Assembly: GCA_023212725.1 (NCBI GenBank)
Contig: JALBYF010000036.1
Span: 62,001 to 126,000, forward strand
Source of the DNA: Tranzscheliella williamsii
Taxonomy: Eukaryota > Basidiomycota > Ustilaginomycetes > Ustilaginales > Ustilaginaceae
Reading direction: 5' to 3'
DNA length: 64,000 nucleotides
The translations under genes were made by a program, and so were the position numbers. This document shows positions 10,577-20,578 of the stretch, in pieces. Every line of letters begins with the position of its first letter. Within the stretch, counting starts at the first letter, position 1. The notes below the pieces were generated by a model. That model was not told where the DNA came from. It saw only the letters and a program-made list of their open reading frames with translations, and ran no database searches.

Positions 10577-11526
10577 TTCCGCTGTCCAGATTGTGGATGC
10601 AGCTCAGTACACCTCTGTTTCCACAGCGTCTTTTTTGCTAACGTTTAGTCATGCTCCCATTCGACGTCGGCTCAAGTCTTGTCCCTGCTGCGCAAGTTTT
10701 AATTTGCTCGTACAAGCTGCGCACTCGCGTCCACGCTTTCAGATGGGCTTTTATCATTTGAGTGCGTTGTGTGTACATACACAGTCCAGTCGTGTTCGGC
10801 ACAGTCGTACACATCACAATAGAGAAGAGTAGGGCAGCACAGCAACTGCTCAGTTCATCACGACGTACGAGGACTGTCTGATCCATTGTTCGACCACATC
10901 GTTGTAAATCCCTTTCCTCTTGTGTGACAATTCGCGGCTCAGCCCCACTACACCAGCCAGTGCAGTTTCGACATCCTTTGAAGGCGGTTGGCTCTACAAG
11001 GAGCGTCTTATGACGGTGCTGTAACTCTTTCCTAGCTCATGCGACCATCCTTCAGCACAACATCAGCCCAACAGGCCTGAACAAGAGAAGCATTACATGC
11101 ACGAGTAAACCAATGGGTTCTTGAGAAATCGGGAGAACCGGGTCGTGTTAAGGAAAAGGGGGTCCGGTGCATAATCTCCCTTTCTGGCCCTGTGACCGAC
11201 AGCATCGACAACGTGAATGCCGTGCTAGCCTTCCATGTTCTCACGATCAAGATTCCAATGAATTGTTTCATACCGGCTGAGGCCTTTTCCCTCCTATTCC
11301 AACCTAAATCGATATAAGCTCTATGAAGATGAGGTACCTGAGCTTCAAGACGGCTTCGTATCCGAAGAACATGAAAGCACGGTAAGCAGGGCTTCGAAGA
11401 ACGGGAACAAAGTTTCCACTCTTCGACAAGTCCCCTGCAAAGGGTGAGCATTTGGAGGCACACAAGAAAGGTTTTTAAGCAGCCTTGATCTTCCAATGTC
11501 GGCCCTACCCTCAACAGTGCTATACG
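10577..11526. other. Intergenic region between the two secreted paralogues
   Basis: This 950-bp region has no supportable gene. It presumably contains the terminator of the first secreted gene and the promoter of the second. The longest frames on either strand have no recognisable domain and no consistent codon pattern. Confidence 0.5.
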
Positions 11527-12516
11527 ATGAAGTTCGACACATGCCGCGTTTTTCCTGGGGTTGCCCTGTTGTTGGCTACTTTATGCCTTGTCTGGGCCGG
11601 CGAACCAGAGAACCTGCCTACTCCTCTTCCTGTGTCGTCGCAACCACAACCCAGGCGCTTTTACGGAAATTTGGGCGAATCTGCCGAATATGCCCTGCAC
11701 AGGTTGATTCAGGCGGGCGCAGGTGCATCTTCTTCCGAACCATTCCGGACTGCGGGACCGCCTTTATATGACGAGCTGCAAGCACAACGGATGCTTCAAG
11801 CGAGCTGGAGCCGCATCCAGCAACAGCAGCAGTCAGAGCGGTTTCGTTACTTGCGAGACTCTGCCAACGCGGAACCGATTGCTATGCTTGCATCTTCAAG
11901 CTCCAGGACCGTAGATGTAAGCAGGCCGAAAGATGCGCGCTTAGGACTTCAAGTTCCGCGAACGTCCGCTGCTTCTGCTCCGCCCGAGGTGTCGCAGGTG
12001 GAGGAGAAAGTGAAAGGCTTTAGCTTGCCGCGAGGTACCAGAACATATCCGCTACTTCCCTATAGGCATAATCCCAGAGTGACCTTCCGATTGGGCGAAG
12101 ATGTGTCTGTCACACTGCGGCAGCAAAAATCTGCAGGTCTGGCTCATCGAATGAGCGCGAGCTATCTGTCGGGCATGTATATCAACCTATTTGATTATCC
12201 CTTGGCCCGGGCTCGCATGCTGCTGAAGCCAGTCTTCGCCGAATCCAGAGAGGTGGCTTATGCGCTCGCCCCATCTGCAAAGATCAAGGAGTTGTTCCCG
12301 GCGCTTCCCGCACAAGACCGCGATGCATTACGTGACGACACGGCGGCTCTCATCCGGATCCAACGTAATAACCTCGGTCCGCACACGTCCAGGTCCGAGT
12401 TTCAGCTTTGGTCGATCGTGCATGACATTGTGTTTGACCATGCATTCTGGACCGACGGGTCCTGGCATCATCAACCGATACTTGCTGCTCCGTTGCCACT
12501 TCCACATGCACTGTAG
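11527..12516 (+). CDS. Predicted secreted protein, candidate effector (paralogue 2)
   Basis: This single exon encodes 329 residues. ATG 11527 gives a signal peptide (MKFDTCRVFPGVALLLATLC followed by LVWAG, cleavage near 25). The mature protein has no cysteine. It starts Pro/Gln/Ser-rich and then has a folded-looking C-terminal domain with MLLKPVFAESREVAYALA and SEFQLWSIVHDIVF. Those blocks match FRPLFAENLDVAY and SYTLYGILHP of the preceding gene in order and spacing, so I infer diverged tandem paralogues. No known enzyme domain is seen. Its place between another secreted protein and a cell-wall hydrolase supports an extracellular role. An upstream in-frame start at 11485 would bury the signal peptide and is not used. 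Confidence 0.7.
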   Translation: MKFDTCRVFPGVALLLATLCLVWAGEPENLPTPLPVSSQPQPRRFYGNLGESAEYALHRLIQAGAGASSSEPFRTAGPPLYDELQAQRMLQASWSRIQQQQQSERFRYLRDSANAEPIAMLASSSSRTVDVSRPKDARLGLQVPRTSAASAPPEVSQVEEKVKGFSLPRGTRTYPLLPYRHNPRVTFRLGEDVSVTLRQQKSAGLAHRMSASYLSGMYINLFDYPLARARMLLKPVFAESREVAYALAPSAKIKELFPALPAQDRDALRDDTAALIRIQRNNLGPHTSRSEFQLWSIVHDIVFDHAFWTDGSWHHQPILAAPLPLPHAL

Positions 12517-12922
12517 CGCGTGCAAGCGAAGCGATCGAAAAAGGTCCCTGCTGTAGCGGCAGCCAGGCCTCGGCTTGCATGCTCGCACTGAGCTCTTGAA
12601 TTTCTTGAATTTCAACCCACTTGTTGCGCTGTTGTGACGAATTTTGTATCGCCATGCAACCTCATCGCAGCGAGCGGCTTGTGCGTGCAGCTTCGCATGC
12701 CCATAAAATGAAGATGGCGTGTTGGCGTCGGTGGGATTAGATTGCAGTCGCTGTCTCTCCTCAGCGTCAGTCAATTTGTGTATAAATCGAGAACAAGAGA
12801 GACATTCATCGCCCCCTTCCGCAGGTCGCAAATTTCAGGTACTTGGCTGAGTAAGTAAGATCGAAATCAGCGACGAGTCTAATTCCGAGCTTCACTGAGA
12901 CCTTGGTATCGGTATAGCTACG
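12517..12922. other. Intergenic region upstream of the GH45 gene
   Basis: This 406-bp stretch has no supportable coding sequence. It should hold the 3' end of the secreted paralogue and the GH45 promoter. Confidence 0.5.
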
Positions 12923-13852
12923 ATGCGCGCCGGTGCATTACTCGCGTTTGTAGCCTTGGCCATCTGCTCAAGCCTGGATGTAGTCGCTGCTGGCGGCGGA
13001 CTACCATCGACTCCGTACGCCACACGATTTTGGGACTGCTGCAAACCGGCTTTTGCGTGGCCCAAGCCCAGTGCCAAGGTGTATGCTCCGGTCGACGTTT
13101 GCCAGGCAGATGGCACCACTCTGATTGCCAACGACAGCAGCGTTGGCAAGAGTGGCTGCGAAGGCGGCGATCAGTTCACGTGCAGCTGCATCCAGCCTTG
13201 GGTGGACACCAAGGATCCTACGCTGGCGTATGGATTCGCGGCATACAACATTCATGATCCCGATGGTACGATCGAGAGTGCCTGCTACTATACCGAGTTC
13301 CAACCCAACGACGCCGCCGGCAAGCCGCTCAAGGTGCGGAGGATGATCCTGCAAAACATCAACACAAGCCAAGCGATCCTGAAGGGCAGCTTCGACCTGA
13401 ATCTTGCCGGAGGAGGCGTTGGTGAATACAACCAAGGCTGTGCGCGGCAGTGGGGCACCGACTGGGGTCAACGCAACGGAGGAGTGACCAAGGTGGAAGA
13501 TTGCTGCAGTCTTCCAGCAGGACTGCAGTCTTCGTGCATGTTCCGCTTCGAGTTCCTGGGCGACAATCCAGCCTTGGCCTCGACACCGGTGCGTGTCAAG
13601 TGCCCGGTCGGCATCATCGACCGTTCCGGCTCGCAGCGCCAGGATGACGCCGCCTCTTCTGTCAAGGCATACAGTGGACAGACGGACGAGACAGGCAAGC
13701 CAGCCCCGGATGCATATCGACGTGACCGCAGCATATGCCAAAAGACGGATCCACTCAACATCGTCAGCTCCGTTTGCGGCGGAGGTGCTGCTAGGGCAAT
13801 GCCCCTCGGCCACTCAGCGCTTCGACCGAGGTGTGGCTTACGCAGGCGCTAG
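12923..13852 (+). CDS. Glycoside hydrolase family 45 endoglucanase, secreted
   Basis: This single exon encodes 309 residues. Residues 1-23 form a signal peptide (MRAGALLAFVALAICSSLDV then VAA). YATRFWDCCKPAFAWP at about 32-47 is the GH45 signature, with Asp38 as the predicted catalytic residue. GSFDLNLAGGGVGEYNQGC near 155-173 carries the second Asp (about 158). The many cysteines (DCC, QFTCSC, EDCC, SVC) match the disulfide-rich barrel of this family, which cuts internal beta-1,4-glucan bonds of cellulose outside the cell. Smut fungi are known to have GH45 enzymes. The last 25 residues (ARAMPLGHSALRPRCGLRRR) are basic and unlike the domain, so the C terminus may be altered. No cellulose-binding module is visible. 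Confidence 0.9.
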   Translation: MRAGALLAFVALAICSSLDVVAAGGGLPSTPYATRFWDCCKPAFAWPKPSAKVYAPVDVCQADGTTLIANDSSVGKSGCEGGDQFTCSCIQPWVDTKDPTLAYGFAAYNIHDPDGTIESACYYTEFQPNDAAGKPLKVRRMILQNINTSQAILKGSFDLNLAGGGVGEYNQGCARQWGTDWGQRNGGVTKVEDCCSLPAGLQSSCMFRFEFLGDNPALASTPVRVKCPVGIIDRSGSQRQDDAASSVKAYSGQTDETGKPAPDAYRRDRSICQKTDPLNIVSSVCGGGAARAMPLGHSALRPRCGLRRR

Positions 13853-14621
13853 ACGACCATTTCATTGGCTGCGCTTTCTTTCCTTTCTTTCAACGAATAC
13901 CGACGACTCGTTGGTGTGAGCGCGCTGTAGTCAAATTGGCACCGTTTTTGCAGGTCATGAATAACGCCAAATTGCAGCACGTCGGCCTCTCCGCTAATGC
14001 ATGGTGACGGATTGTGATGGGCGAATGGGCCCGTCTGACGAGATTGTAAATGCATATGCAGACGCATGGAAGGTAATAAAGCCAAGTTGGATCAAATTAA
14101 TGAGATCTAGGTTCTGCCATGTGTTCAAGTGTACTTTTCGTCGTAGCTATTTTGAGCTTGGGAGCGCGCGTGTTGCGTGTTGGTTCCGCCCATTTCAGGA
14201 TTAATTGTTGTTAGTTATGTGCTTTGCGATGCGCTCAGGCCATTCGATCTACGCTTCGGCACAGCCGCGCGAAGTCTTGATTCTAGAGAGCTGCTCGGCC
14301 ATTCACAGGAGCTGGCCCTGCCAAGTCTACCGTGATAATCGTCGAAGCTAAGCGTCGGCCAAGCCTTGCCACGGAGCCATATCAACGCCGTTTCCCTATC
14401 GGCTTCCTCCGTCGATTCTTCTCTCTCCCTGCGTCCCCTTCACATCCACATCAGCGGTCCTGATCCAGAGCGATAACGCAGTACTGATGACCTAACCCCC
14501 TGGCCTTAGAGTAATAGCTGATTCAAATTCCCTCTGTGGCCTGGATCCTCGGGAGTAAGCCTTACATAGACAGCCACGCTGAGTTTCCTTCCTGCCTGGT
14601 ATCATACCAGACGTTGCTGCC
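13853..14621. other. Intergenic region between GH45 and tricalbin genes
   Basis: This 769-bp region has no supportable gene. It probably holds the GH45 3' end and the tricalbin promoter. A pyrimidine-rich stretch lies at about 14405-14440. Confidence 0.5.
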
Positions 14622-17600
14622 ATGGCATCGTTACTGAAGTCAAAGGACCATGCGGCGCGAGCCAGCGCAGCAGAAGAGCCTTCTCAGTCTCAATTCGACG
14701 CCGCTCAAGCGCAAGACAAGCGCGAGGTTGCTGCAGTCAACGCCCGTCTACAACAGAACGAACAGGCTGGCGCTCGGGTCCTGGAGTTTGATGAGAATGC
14801 CAGTCCAGAAGAGAAGGCAGCTCAAGCAGGCAAGGCCATGGACAAGATCAAGCCGGCAGGCTCATCAGCCAAGCAGGATGCGGGTCTGGCTATGGTGTCG
14901 GACGTTGGCGGGAAGAAGGTCAATCCGACATTGAGCTTGACTGAGGTCGACAGAATCAACCAGGAAGAAAGAACCGCACCAGGCTCGCTTCCCGCCAGTC
15001 AGCCCGCCAACAACCTGCCAACCTGGTATCAAGTAGGTTGGACCGGCGTTGCTCGCACCAACAAAGGCCTCAGCCCCGACCAGCAAATCACCGCCGAGGA
15101 GGAGGCAAATCTTGACATCATCAGCACTTTCATAAGCGACGCCTATTACGGATATTTCTGGTGGAATGCAGCTGTCATCATGATCGCCGTCCTGACCACC
15201 TACTTTGCAACCCGTCTTGGTGGCGGCGTCGCTTCTCTTCTCGTTATCGGCGCCTTTTGCTCTACCTACTACAATACAAGCATGCGCAGGACCCGTCAGA
15301 GAGCCCGAGACGATATTAGGCGAGAAATGTCCAAGAAGAAGATGATCTCGGAGAATGAATCTGCAGAGTGGATCAATCATTTCCTCTCCCGGTTCTGGCT
15401 CATCTACGAGCCGGTCCTTTCCGCCACCATCATTGGCATTGCCGACCAGGTTCTATTGCAGAATTGTCCTTCCTTCCTTGACTCGATCCGAATGACTACT
15501 TTCACCCTCGGAACCAAGGCACCTAGGATCGACTCGGTAAGGACCTTCCCCAAGACTGAAGAGGATATCGTCATGATGGATTGGAAGTTCAATTTCACTC
15601 CCAGTGATACTCTTGACCTCACAGTCAAGCAAGCAAGCCAAAAGATCAATCCCAAGATTGTCCTTACTGTTCGTCTCGGCAAAGGTTTTGTCGGAGCAGG
15701 CCTACCTATCTTGCTCGAAGACATCAACTTCGTTGGACATATCCGGCTGAAAATGAAGCTCATGAGCAGTTTTCCCCATGTGCAATTGGTGGACCTTTCT
15801 TTTATGGAACCACCCAAAATCGACTATGTCCTCAAACCAATCGGAGGCAACACCTTCGGTTTCGACATTGGCATCATTCCCGGTCTGGCCGACTTCATTC
15901 AGGGTCAAATCCACGCCAACCTCGGCCCGATGATGTACCACCCTAACATGTTCACAATAAACCTCGAGCAGATGATGTCCGGTACTCCTCTCGACACCGC
16001 CGTTGGTGTACTGCAGGTCAATGTCTGGTCAGCTAGGAATCTTAAGGGTATTAAGCTTGGTGGTGGCACCCCAGACCCTTATGTTGCCCTTTCAATTGAC
16101 AATCGCGAAACTCTCGCTAAAACGGCGACCAAGAGAAGCACCTCTAACCCACAGTTTAAGGAGACAAAGTTTGTACTGCTCAACAATCTCAACGGCCTGC
16201 TCACTTTTTCGCTTTTCGACTACAATGAGCATCGACCGGATTCCAACCTCGGGCAAGCCGCCTTCGATCTGAAGGAGCTCATGAACGAACCCGAACAGGA
16301 GAACCTCAGCTCGCCCTTTGTGCTGGATGCTAAGGAACGAGGTGAGCTTCAATATTCGCTCTCTTACTACCCCGTTCTCAAAGCGGAAACCGGTGAGGAT
16401 GGACAGCCGAAACCATTACCAGAGACTCGATCTGGTGTTGTCCGACTAACCCTTCACCAAGCCAAAGAACTCGATAAACGCTCTGGCTTTGGTGGTGAAC
16501 TCTGCCCGAAAGCACGCATCCGGCTCAATGGCCAGATCGTCAAAGATACTCCAGTCATCAAGCGCTCGACAAGCCCTATCTTCGAGATGCCGGCCGAATT
16601 CCTCGTCACCGACAGAAACAAAGCGGTCATCACGGTTGAAATTTTGGATAATCGTGACCTCCGGGCGGATCCTGTCGTGTCTCATCTCAGCATCAGGTTG
16701 CAAGATCTCCTTGCCGCTAAAGAGAAACAGCAAGACTGGTTCCCTCTCAAAAACTCCAAAAATGGTCGTATTCGGATGTCCGCCGAGTGGAAGCCGGTGC
16801 TCATGGCGGGAAGCATGAATGGCAGTAGCGGATACACGCCGGCCATTGGAGTGGTCAAATTCTGGATGAAGCGGGCAACAGAGGTCAAGAATGTCGAAGC
16901 AATGACAGGAGGAAAGTCGGACCCTTATGTTCAACTCCGAGCTCGTGGACAGGCAGTCGACGGCAGCACAATCGTCAACAACAACCTGAACCCCGAATGG
17001 AACGAAATTCTCTATGCCCCTGTCCATTCGCTACGAGACAAGATCACCGTCGAAATCATGGACTACCAGAACACGAGCAAGGACAGGTCCCTTGGCAATG
17101 TCGAGGTCGATGTCGCTTCCCTTGCCATCGAAGGATCGGGTAGCGACCCCCGAGTCAAATACGCTAGCACTGGTAAGCAGACGCACAAGGACAAGATCCA
17201 CCTTGGACGCGGCCTGTACAAGGGCCAGATCGAGTTTGACTGCCAGTTCCTGCCGGCTGTCAATCTGAAGGGCGTCGAGTTTGAAGACAAGGAAAACGAA
17301 GCTGTTGCCAAGAGCGGTGCTATCATGGAGGAAGAGGAAGAAGAGGACGAGTCCGACGAGAAGCCGTCGGTCGCCTCTACGGCCAACGGTACGAACGGCG
17401 TCAACGGTTCCAATGGCACTCGAGGTCATAGCAAGAACATGGGATCGATCGCTTCCCTCGCAAGCGTACAGACAGCCGACACTGCGCTCACCTCGGAAAA
17501 CAAGAAACCGGACGATGGCGTCAGCATGTCTAAGGAGGAGTTGCTTCAGGTGCAGTCCGGCATTATCGTGTTCAACATCCTCAGCGGAGTCCTGCCCAGT

Positions 17601-18806
17601 AACAAGAAAAACGTGCGGCTCGAGGTGCTGTTCGATGACGGCTACTGGCCTGCCTACACAACTGAGAAGGCACGAACGGCTCATTGCACCTGGGACGAGG
17701 TGGGCGAATCGATCGTCAAGGAGCTGGACTGGTCCAAGTTTCTGCTGAAGCTCCGCACCGGCGATAGCGACGAGGATGTGTTTGCGGAATTCGCCGGCAA
17801 CACGAAAGACATCCTTGATCGGACGCTTGACTCTCAGTACGAAGTCCGTCTGAGTAATGGCGCTGGCGCGCAGGTTGCTAGCGTGGTTCTGACTTGCAAG
17901 TACATTCCCATCGACTTGCATCTCGAGCCTGTGGAGAGCGTCAACAATCAAGGCTTCCTGCGCGTCGACCTTGTTCACGCTCGTAATCTTCGGGCGGCCG
18001 ACCGAGGCAACCGCTCTGATCCGTACTTTGCCTTTGTGCTCAATGACGAGCGCGTAGCCAAGTCCAAGGTGGTCAAGAAGACGCTCAATCCGGACTTCAA
18101 TGAGAACTTGGGCGAGTTCAAAGTGCCTTCGCGAGTGGGCGCTGAGGCGATCTTTGAAGCCTACGACTGGGATCAAGTGGGGACACCGGACCGTCTAGGC
18201 CAGGCTCAGGTAGATCTGTCGGTGCTGGAGCCGTTCGAGCCGTTCGAACAGACCTACCCACTCGTTGGCAAGGGTTCCACGCAGGACTCGCAAGTGACTT
18301 TGCGCTTTGTCTTTAAGCCTGACTTTGTCACCAACCGGGAGCGGAAAGGCACGAGCATCGGCCGCACACTTACCAGTGGCGTGGCGGGTGTGGGCCGGGC
18401 CGGCGCCGGGGGCGTCTTCGCCGTTGGGACGGGGGTTGGCAAAGCCGGCTTCGGCGTCGGCAAGGGTGTGGTCGGGATCGCCGGCAAGGGCGTTGGTGGC
18501 GTCAGCAAGGGTGTTGGCAGCATCGTACGGCCCGGCCAACGCAAGGGGGTTCTCGGCGAGGTCGTCGATGCCGAGCAGGCTGTGCTCGACCCCGAGACTG
18601 GCGAGCTGGTGGTACCGTACGGCATCAACAGCGTCGACGGCCTGCCTGCCTCCTCGACCGGCGCCGGCATCCCGATCCCCCCGATCCCCGCCGGAAGCGC
18701 CGGGCGCCAGAGCCTCGACCAGGACGCCCACTCGCTGGTCGAGTCGCAGGGCACACCTTCCAAGAGGAAATCGCGACTGCACAATCCCTTCAAGCGCCAC
18801 GGCTAG
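14622..18806 (+). CDS. Tricalbin (SMP and C2 domain ER-plasma membrane tether)
   Basis: This intronless gene encodes 1394 residues. A hydrophobic hairpin lies at about residues 175-216 (YFWWNAAVIMIAVLTTYFA onward). An SMP lipid-transfer domain follows at about 247-450, starting ESAEWINHFLSRFWLIYEPV. At least four C2 domains can be seen: near 465-590 (TPDPYVALSI), 600-715, 740-850 (GGKSDPYVQL) and 1105-1220 (NRSDPYFAFVLN). Two have clear Asp-Pro-Tyr calcium/lipid loop signatures. This order defines tricalbins/extended synaptotagmins, which anchor in the ER and bind the plasma membrane through C2 domains. The C terminus has a Gly/Val/Lys-rich repeat (GVGKAGFGVGKGVVG) and a basic end (KRKSRLHNPFKRHG). 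The length is similar to yeast tricalbins. Confidence 0.93.
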   Translation: MASLLKSKDHAARASAAEEPSQSQFDAAQAQDKREVAAVNARLQQNEQAGARVLEFDENASPEEKAAQAGKAMDKIKPAGSSAKQDAGLAMVSDVGGKKVNPTLSLTEVDRINQEERTAPGSLPASQPANNLPTWYQVGWTGVARTNKGLSPDQQITAEEEANLDIISTFISDAYYGYFWWNAAVIMIAVLTTYFATRLGGGVASLLVIGAFCSTYYNTSMRRTRQRARDDIRREMSKKKMISENESAEWINHFLSRFWLIYEPVLSATIIGIADQVLLQNCPSFLDSIRMTTFTLGTKAPRIDSVRTFPKTEEDIVMMDWKFNFTPSDTLDLTVKQASQKINPKIVLTVRLGKGFVGAGLPILLEDINFVGHIRLKMKLMSSFPHVQLVDLSFMEPPKIDYVLKPIGGNTFGFDIGIIPGLADFIQGQIHANLGPMMYHPNMFTINLEQMMSGTPLDTAVGVLQVNVWSARNLKGIKLGGGTPDPYVALSIDNRETLAKTATKRSTSNPQFKETKFVLLNNLNGLLTFSLFDYNEHRPDSNLGQAAFDLKELMNEPEQENLSSPFVLDAKERGELQYSLSYYPVLKAETGEDGQPKPLPETRSGVVRLTLHQAKELDKRSGFGGELCPKARIRLNGQIVKDTPVIKRSTSPIFEMPAEFLVTDRNKAVITVEILDNRDLRADPVVSHLSIRLQDLLAAKEKQQDWFPLKNSKNGRIRMSAEWKPVLMAGSMNGSSGYTPAIGVVKFWMKRATEVKNVEAMTGGKSDPYVQLRARGQAVDGSTIVNNNLNPEWNEILYAPVHSLRDKITVEIMDYQNTSKDRSLGNVEVDVASLAIEGSGSDPRVKYASTGKQTHKDKIHLGRGLYKGQIEFDCQFLPAVNLKGVEFEDKENEAVAKSGAIMEEEEEEDESDEKPSVASTANGTNGVNGSNGTRGHSKNMGSIASLASVQTADTALTSENKKPDDGVSMSKEELLQVQSGIIVFNILSGVLPSNKKNVRLEVLFDDGYWPAYTTEKARTAHCTWDEVGESIVKELDWSKFLLKLRTGDSDEDVFAEFAGNTKDILDRTLDSQYEVRLSNGAGAQVASVVLTCKYIPIDLHLEPVESVNNQGFLRVDLVHARNLRAADRGNRSDPYFAFVLNDERVAKSKVVKKTLNPDFNENLGEFKVPSRVGAEAIFEAYDWDQVGTPDRLGQAQVDLSVLEPFEPFEQTYPLVGKGSTQDSQVTLRFVFKPDFVTNRERKGTSIGRTLTSGVAGVGRAGAGGVFAVGTGVGKAGFGVGKGVVGIAGKGVGGVSKGVGSIVRPGQRKGVLGEVVDAEQAVLDPETGELVVPYGINSVDGLPASSTGAGIPIPPIPAGSAGRQSLDQDAHSLVESQGTPSKRKSRLHNPFKRHG

Positions 18807-19000
18807 TCAGGCCCACCTTTTCTCCCACTGTATGCTATCATCGCGGATCGTTTTTCATCATCCTTACCCCTACAAACAGTCTTTTCGCATGGCAGCTGTC
18901 TATCGTCTGCTATCCATAATTGCTAGAATGCGCGAACCGAGGCGAGTGTGTGATTCAGCATCGCGGAAGAAAGTACATGGTGGAGGTGGGGGAAGGGGGT

Positions 19001-20110
19001 TTATATGCGGCCGAAAGCGGCGATGCTGGGGGAGGCCTTGGCGGGGTTTTCGGTGCGGCTGGCGGGGGGGTGGCTGGGGTGGGTGCGGCCGAGCATGATT
19101 TCGCCGTCGTCGAGGGCAGCGAGGCGGCGGGAGTCTGAGCGGATGAAGGCGACGACGCGGTGGAGGTGTTGTGGGAAGGCGAGTTCGGGGTTGGAGGCGG
19201 CAAGGGGGTCGGTGGGGGGAAGGGGGGAGTGGTTTGCGGCGAGGGAGGCGGCGGCGGCGCGGGCGTACGGGCTGGCATTGGGGTTGGCAAGGCGCGGGTC
19301 GAGGCTGGCAAGGTCCTTGGCAAGCTCGGGCTTGCCGTCGGGGTTGTCCTTGTCGCCGTCGACCGACTTGTCGACGCCGGCGAGCTTGCGTTTGACGCCG
19401 GCGACGGTGCCCCAGCCTGCACCCCAGATGTTGCGCCAGAGCGCCTGCGCCAGCCGCACATCGCCGCCGACAAGCCCCTCGTCATACGCCAGCACCGACC
19501 CGCGATGCTGCATGTGCATATCCCGCATATACCCCTTGACCAGCCGCGAAGTCTGCACGCCGAACCGATCGCGCATGCGCGACTCTGCATCGATGAAAAA
19601 GTGGTTCACCAACTCCTGACTGTACGTCCGACTGGCCGCCTTGTCCAGCGCCCTAAACCGCGAGAGCAGCAGGTAGACGTGCAGATTGGTGATCTGGAAC
19701 CACGACTGGTACGTCTCCGGCAGCGCACAGTCGCCGTACCAGAACTGCCTCTCCACATGCGCACGCTCTGCACACCGGTCGTACAAGTCCGACGTAACGC
19801 GGATCGAGGTCGACGTCATCGAGTTGTAGCCCATCAGCTTGGCCAGCCCCTTCACCAACGACACCGTCACCGCAGAGTACGGCTTCTCCGGCGGCGGCGG
19901 CGCAGACGGAGACAGCTGTGACGTGTGCAGCAGAGGCGCTGGTCTTGACGCCGCGGCTGCAGACTTCTCAGACGGCCTACTGGACGACTGGGCCTGCCGT
20001 CCAGAGCTCGAAGTATATGGGCGAACGGCGGCGACAGCAGGCGCTCGCGGCACCAAGCACACCGAGCGTGTCGCCAACGCCAGGCTGGACGGAGATGGCC
20101 TCGCAATCAT
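19001..20110 (-). CDS. Ubiquinol-cytochrome c chaperone, CBP3/UQCC1-like
   Basis: The frame is open from 20227, but ATG 20110 is preferred (369 residues) because it starts with a mitochondrial-type presequence (MIARPSPSSLALATRSVCLV, rich in Arg/Ser/Ala without acids). The core at about residues 100-240 has AERAHVERQFWYGDC, TYQSWFQITNLHVYLLLSR and QELVNHFFIDAESRMRDRFG. This is the ubiquinol-cytochrome c chaperone domain that binds newly made cytochrome b and promotes complex III assembly in mitochondria. The C-terminal 130 residues are a low-complexity Pro/Ala/Ser extension. The gene is divergent from a mitochondrial PP2C gene with 468 bp between starts. Confidence 0.88.
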   Translation of the reverse strand: MIARPSPSSLALATRSVCLVPRAPAVAAVRPYTSSSGRQAQSSSRPSEKSAAAASRPAPLLHTSQLSPSAPPPPEKPYSAVTVSLVKGLAKLMGYNSMTSTSIRVTSDLYDRCAERAHVERQFWYGDCALPETYQSWFQITNLHVYLLLSRFRALDKAASRTYSQELVNHFFIDAESRMRDRFGVQTSRLVKGYMRDMHMQHRGSVLAYDEGLVGGDVRLAQALWRNIWGAGWGTVAGVKRKLAGVDKSVDGDKDNPDGKPELAKDLASLDPRLANPNASPYARAAAASLAANHSPLPPTDPLAASNPELAFPQHLHRVVAFIRSDSRRLAALDDGEIMLGRTHPSHPPASRTENPAKASPSIAAFGRI

Positions 20111-20578
20111 TGTGCAGGATGTGGGTCGCTGAGGTACGACAGAGATGGTGATGGCGAAGAATACAGCGGACAGACGAAAGACAACCGATATCTGTCTTGA
20201 TGGCTGCCGGATGTGGAACTGCGTCACGATTCTGTTTACGTTCTTCTCGACATTTTTCTGCTGACACGTTATCCAACCAACTCACTCCACTCTCACACCG
20301 TATTCAATTCACAGCTGGATGGCAAATTTGTCTGTTAGGGCGCGGCATCGTGATTGAATCTCCCGATTCCCTTGTTGTGCCCGATGCAGAATGGAAGTTA
20401 TGAGTTCATCCGCGGAAGACGCGGTTCTAGCGGGCCCCCACCACACAGCCGTCCAAAGTTTCGAGCCCTGAGAAACTCTGGACGAGCACATGTTGACCAA
20501 GTCCGCTGCGGTGTGCGTTGTGCTTGCCTCCCTCCACGAACATCGCCACCGTTGCGCGAAGCCCACTTAGCGACGAGG
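20111..20578. promoter_or_regulatory. Shared divergent promoter region of two mitochondrial-protein genes
   Basis: The 468 bp between the CBP3-like start (minus) and the PP2C start (plus) has no supported gene and must supply both promoters or leaders. Open frames enter it from both sides (to 20227 and 20354) but place the targeting peptides internally, so they are treated as leader sequence. Confidence 0.5.

Noticed and set aside
13001..13813. 270-codon minus-strand frame opposite the GH45 gene
   Set aside because: The plus strand encodes a clear GH45 enzyme with catalytic motifs, so the antisense frame is a shadow.
17031..18176. 381-codon minus-strand frame opposite tricalbin
   Set aside because: It overlaps C2 domain coding sequence completely, with no signal, domain or start context.
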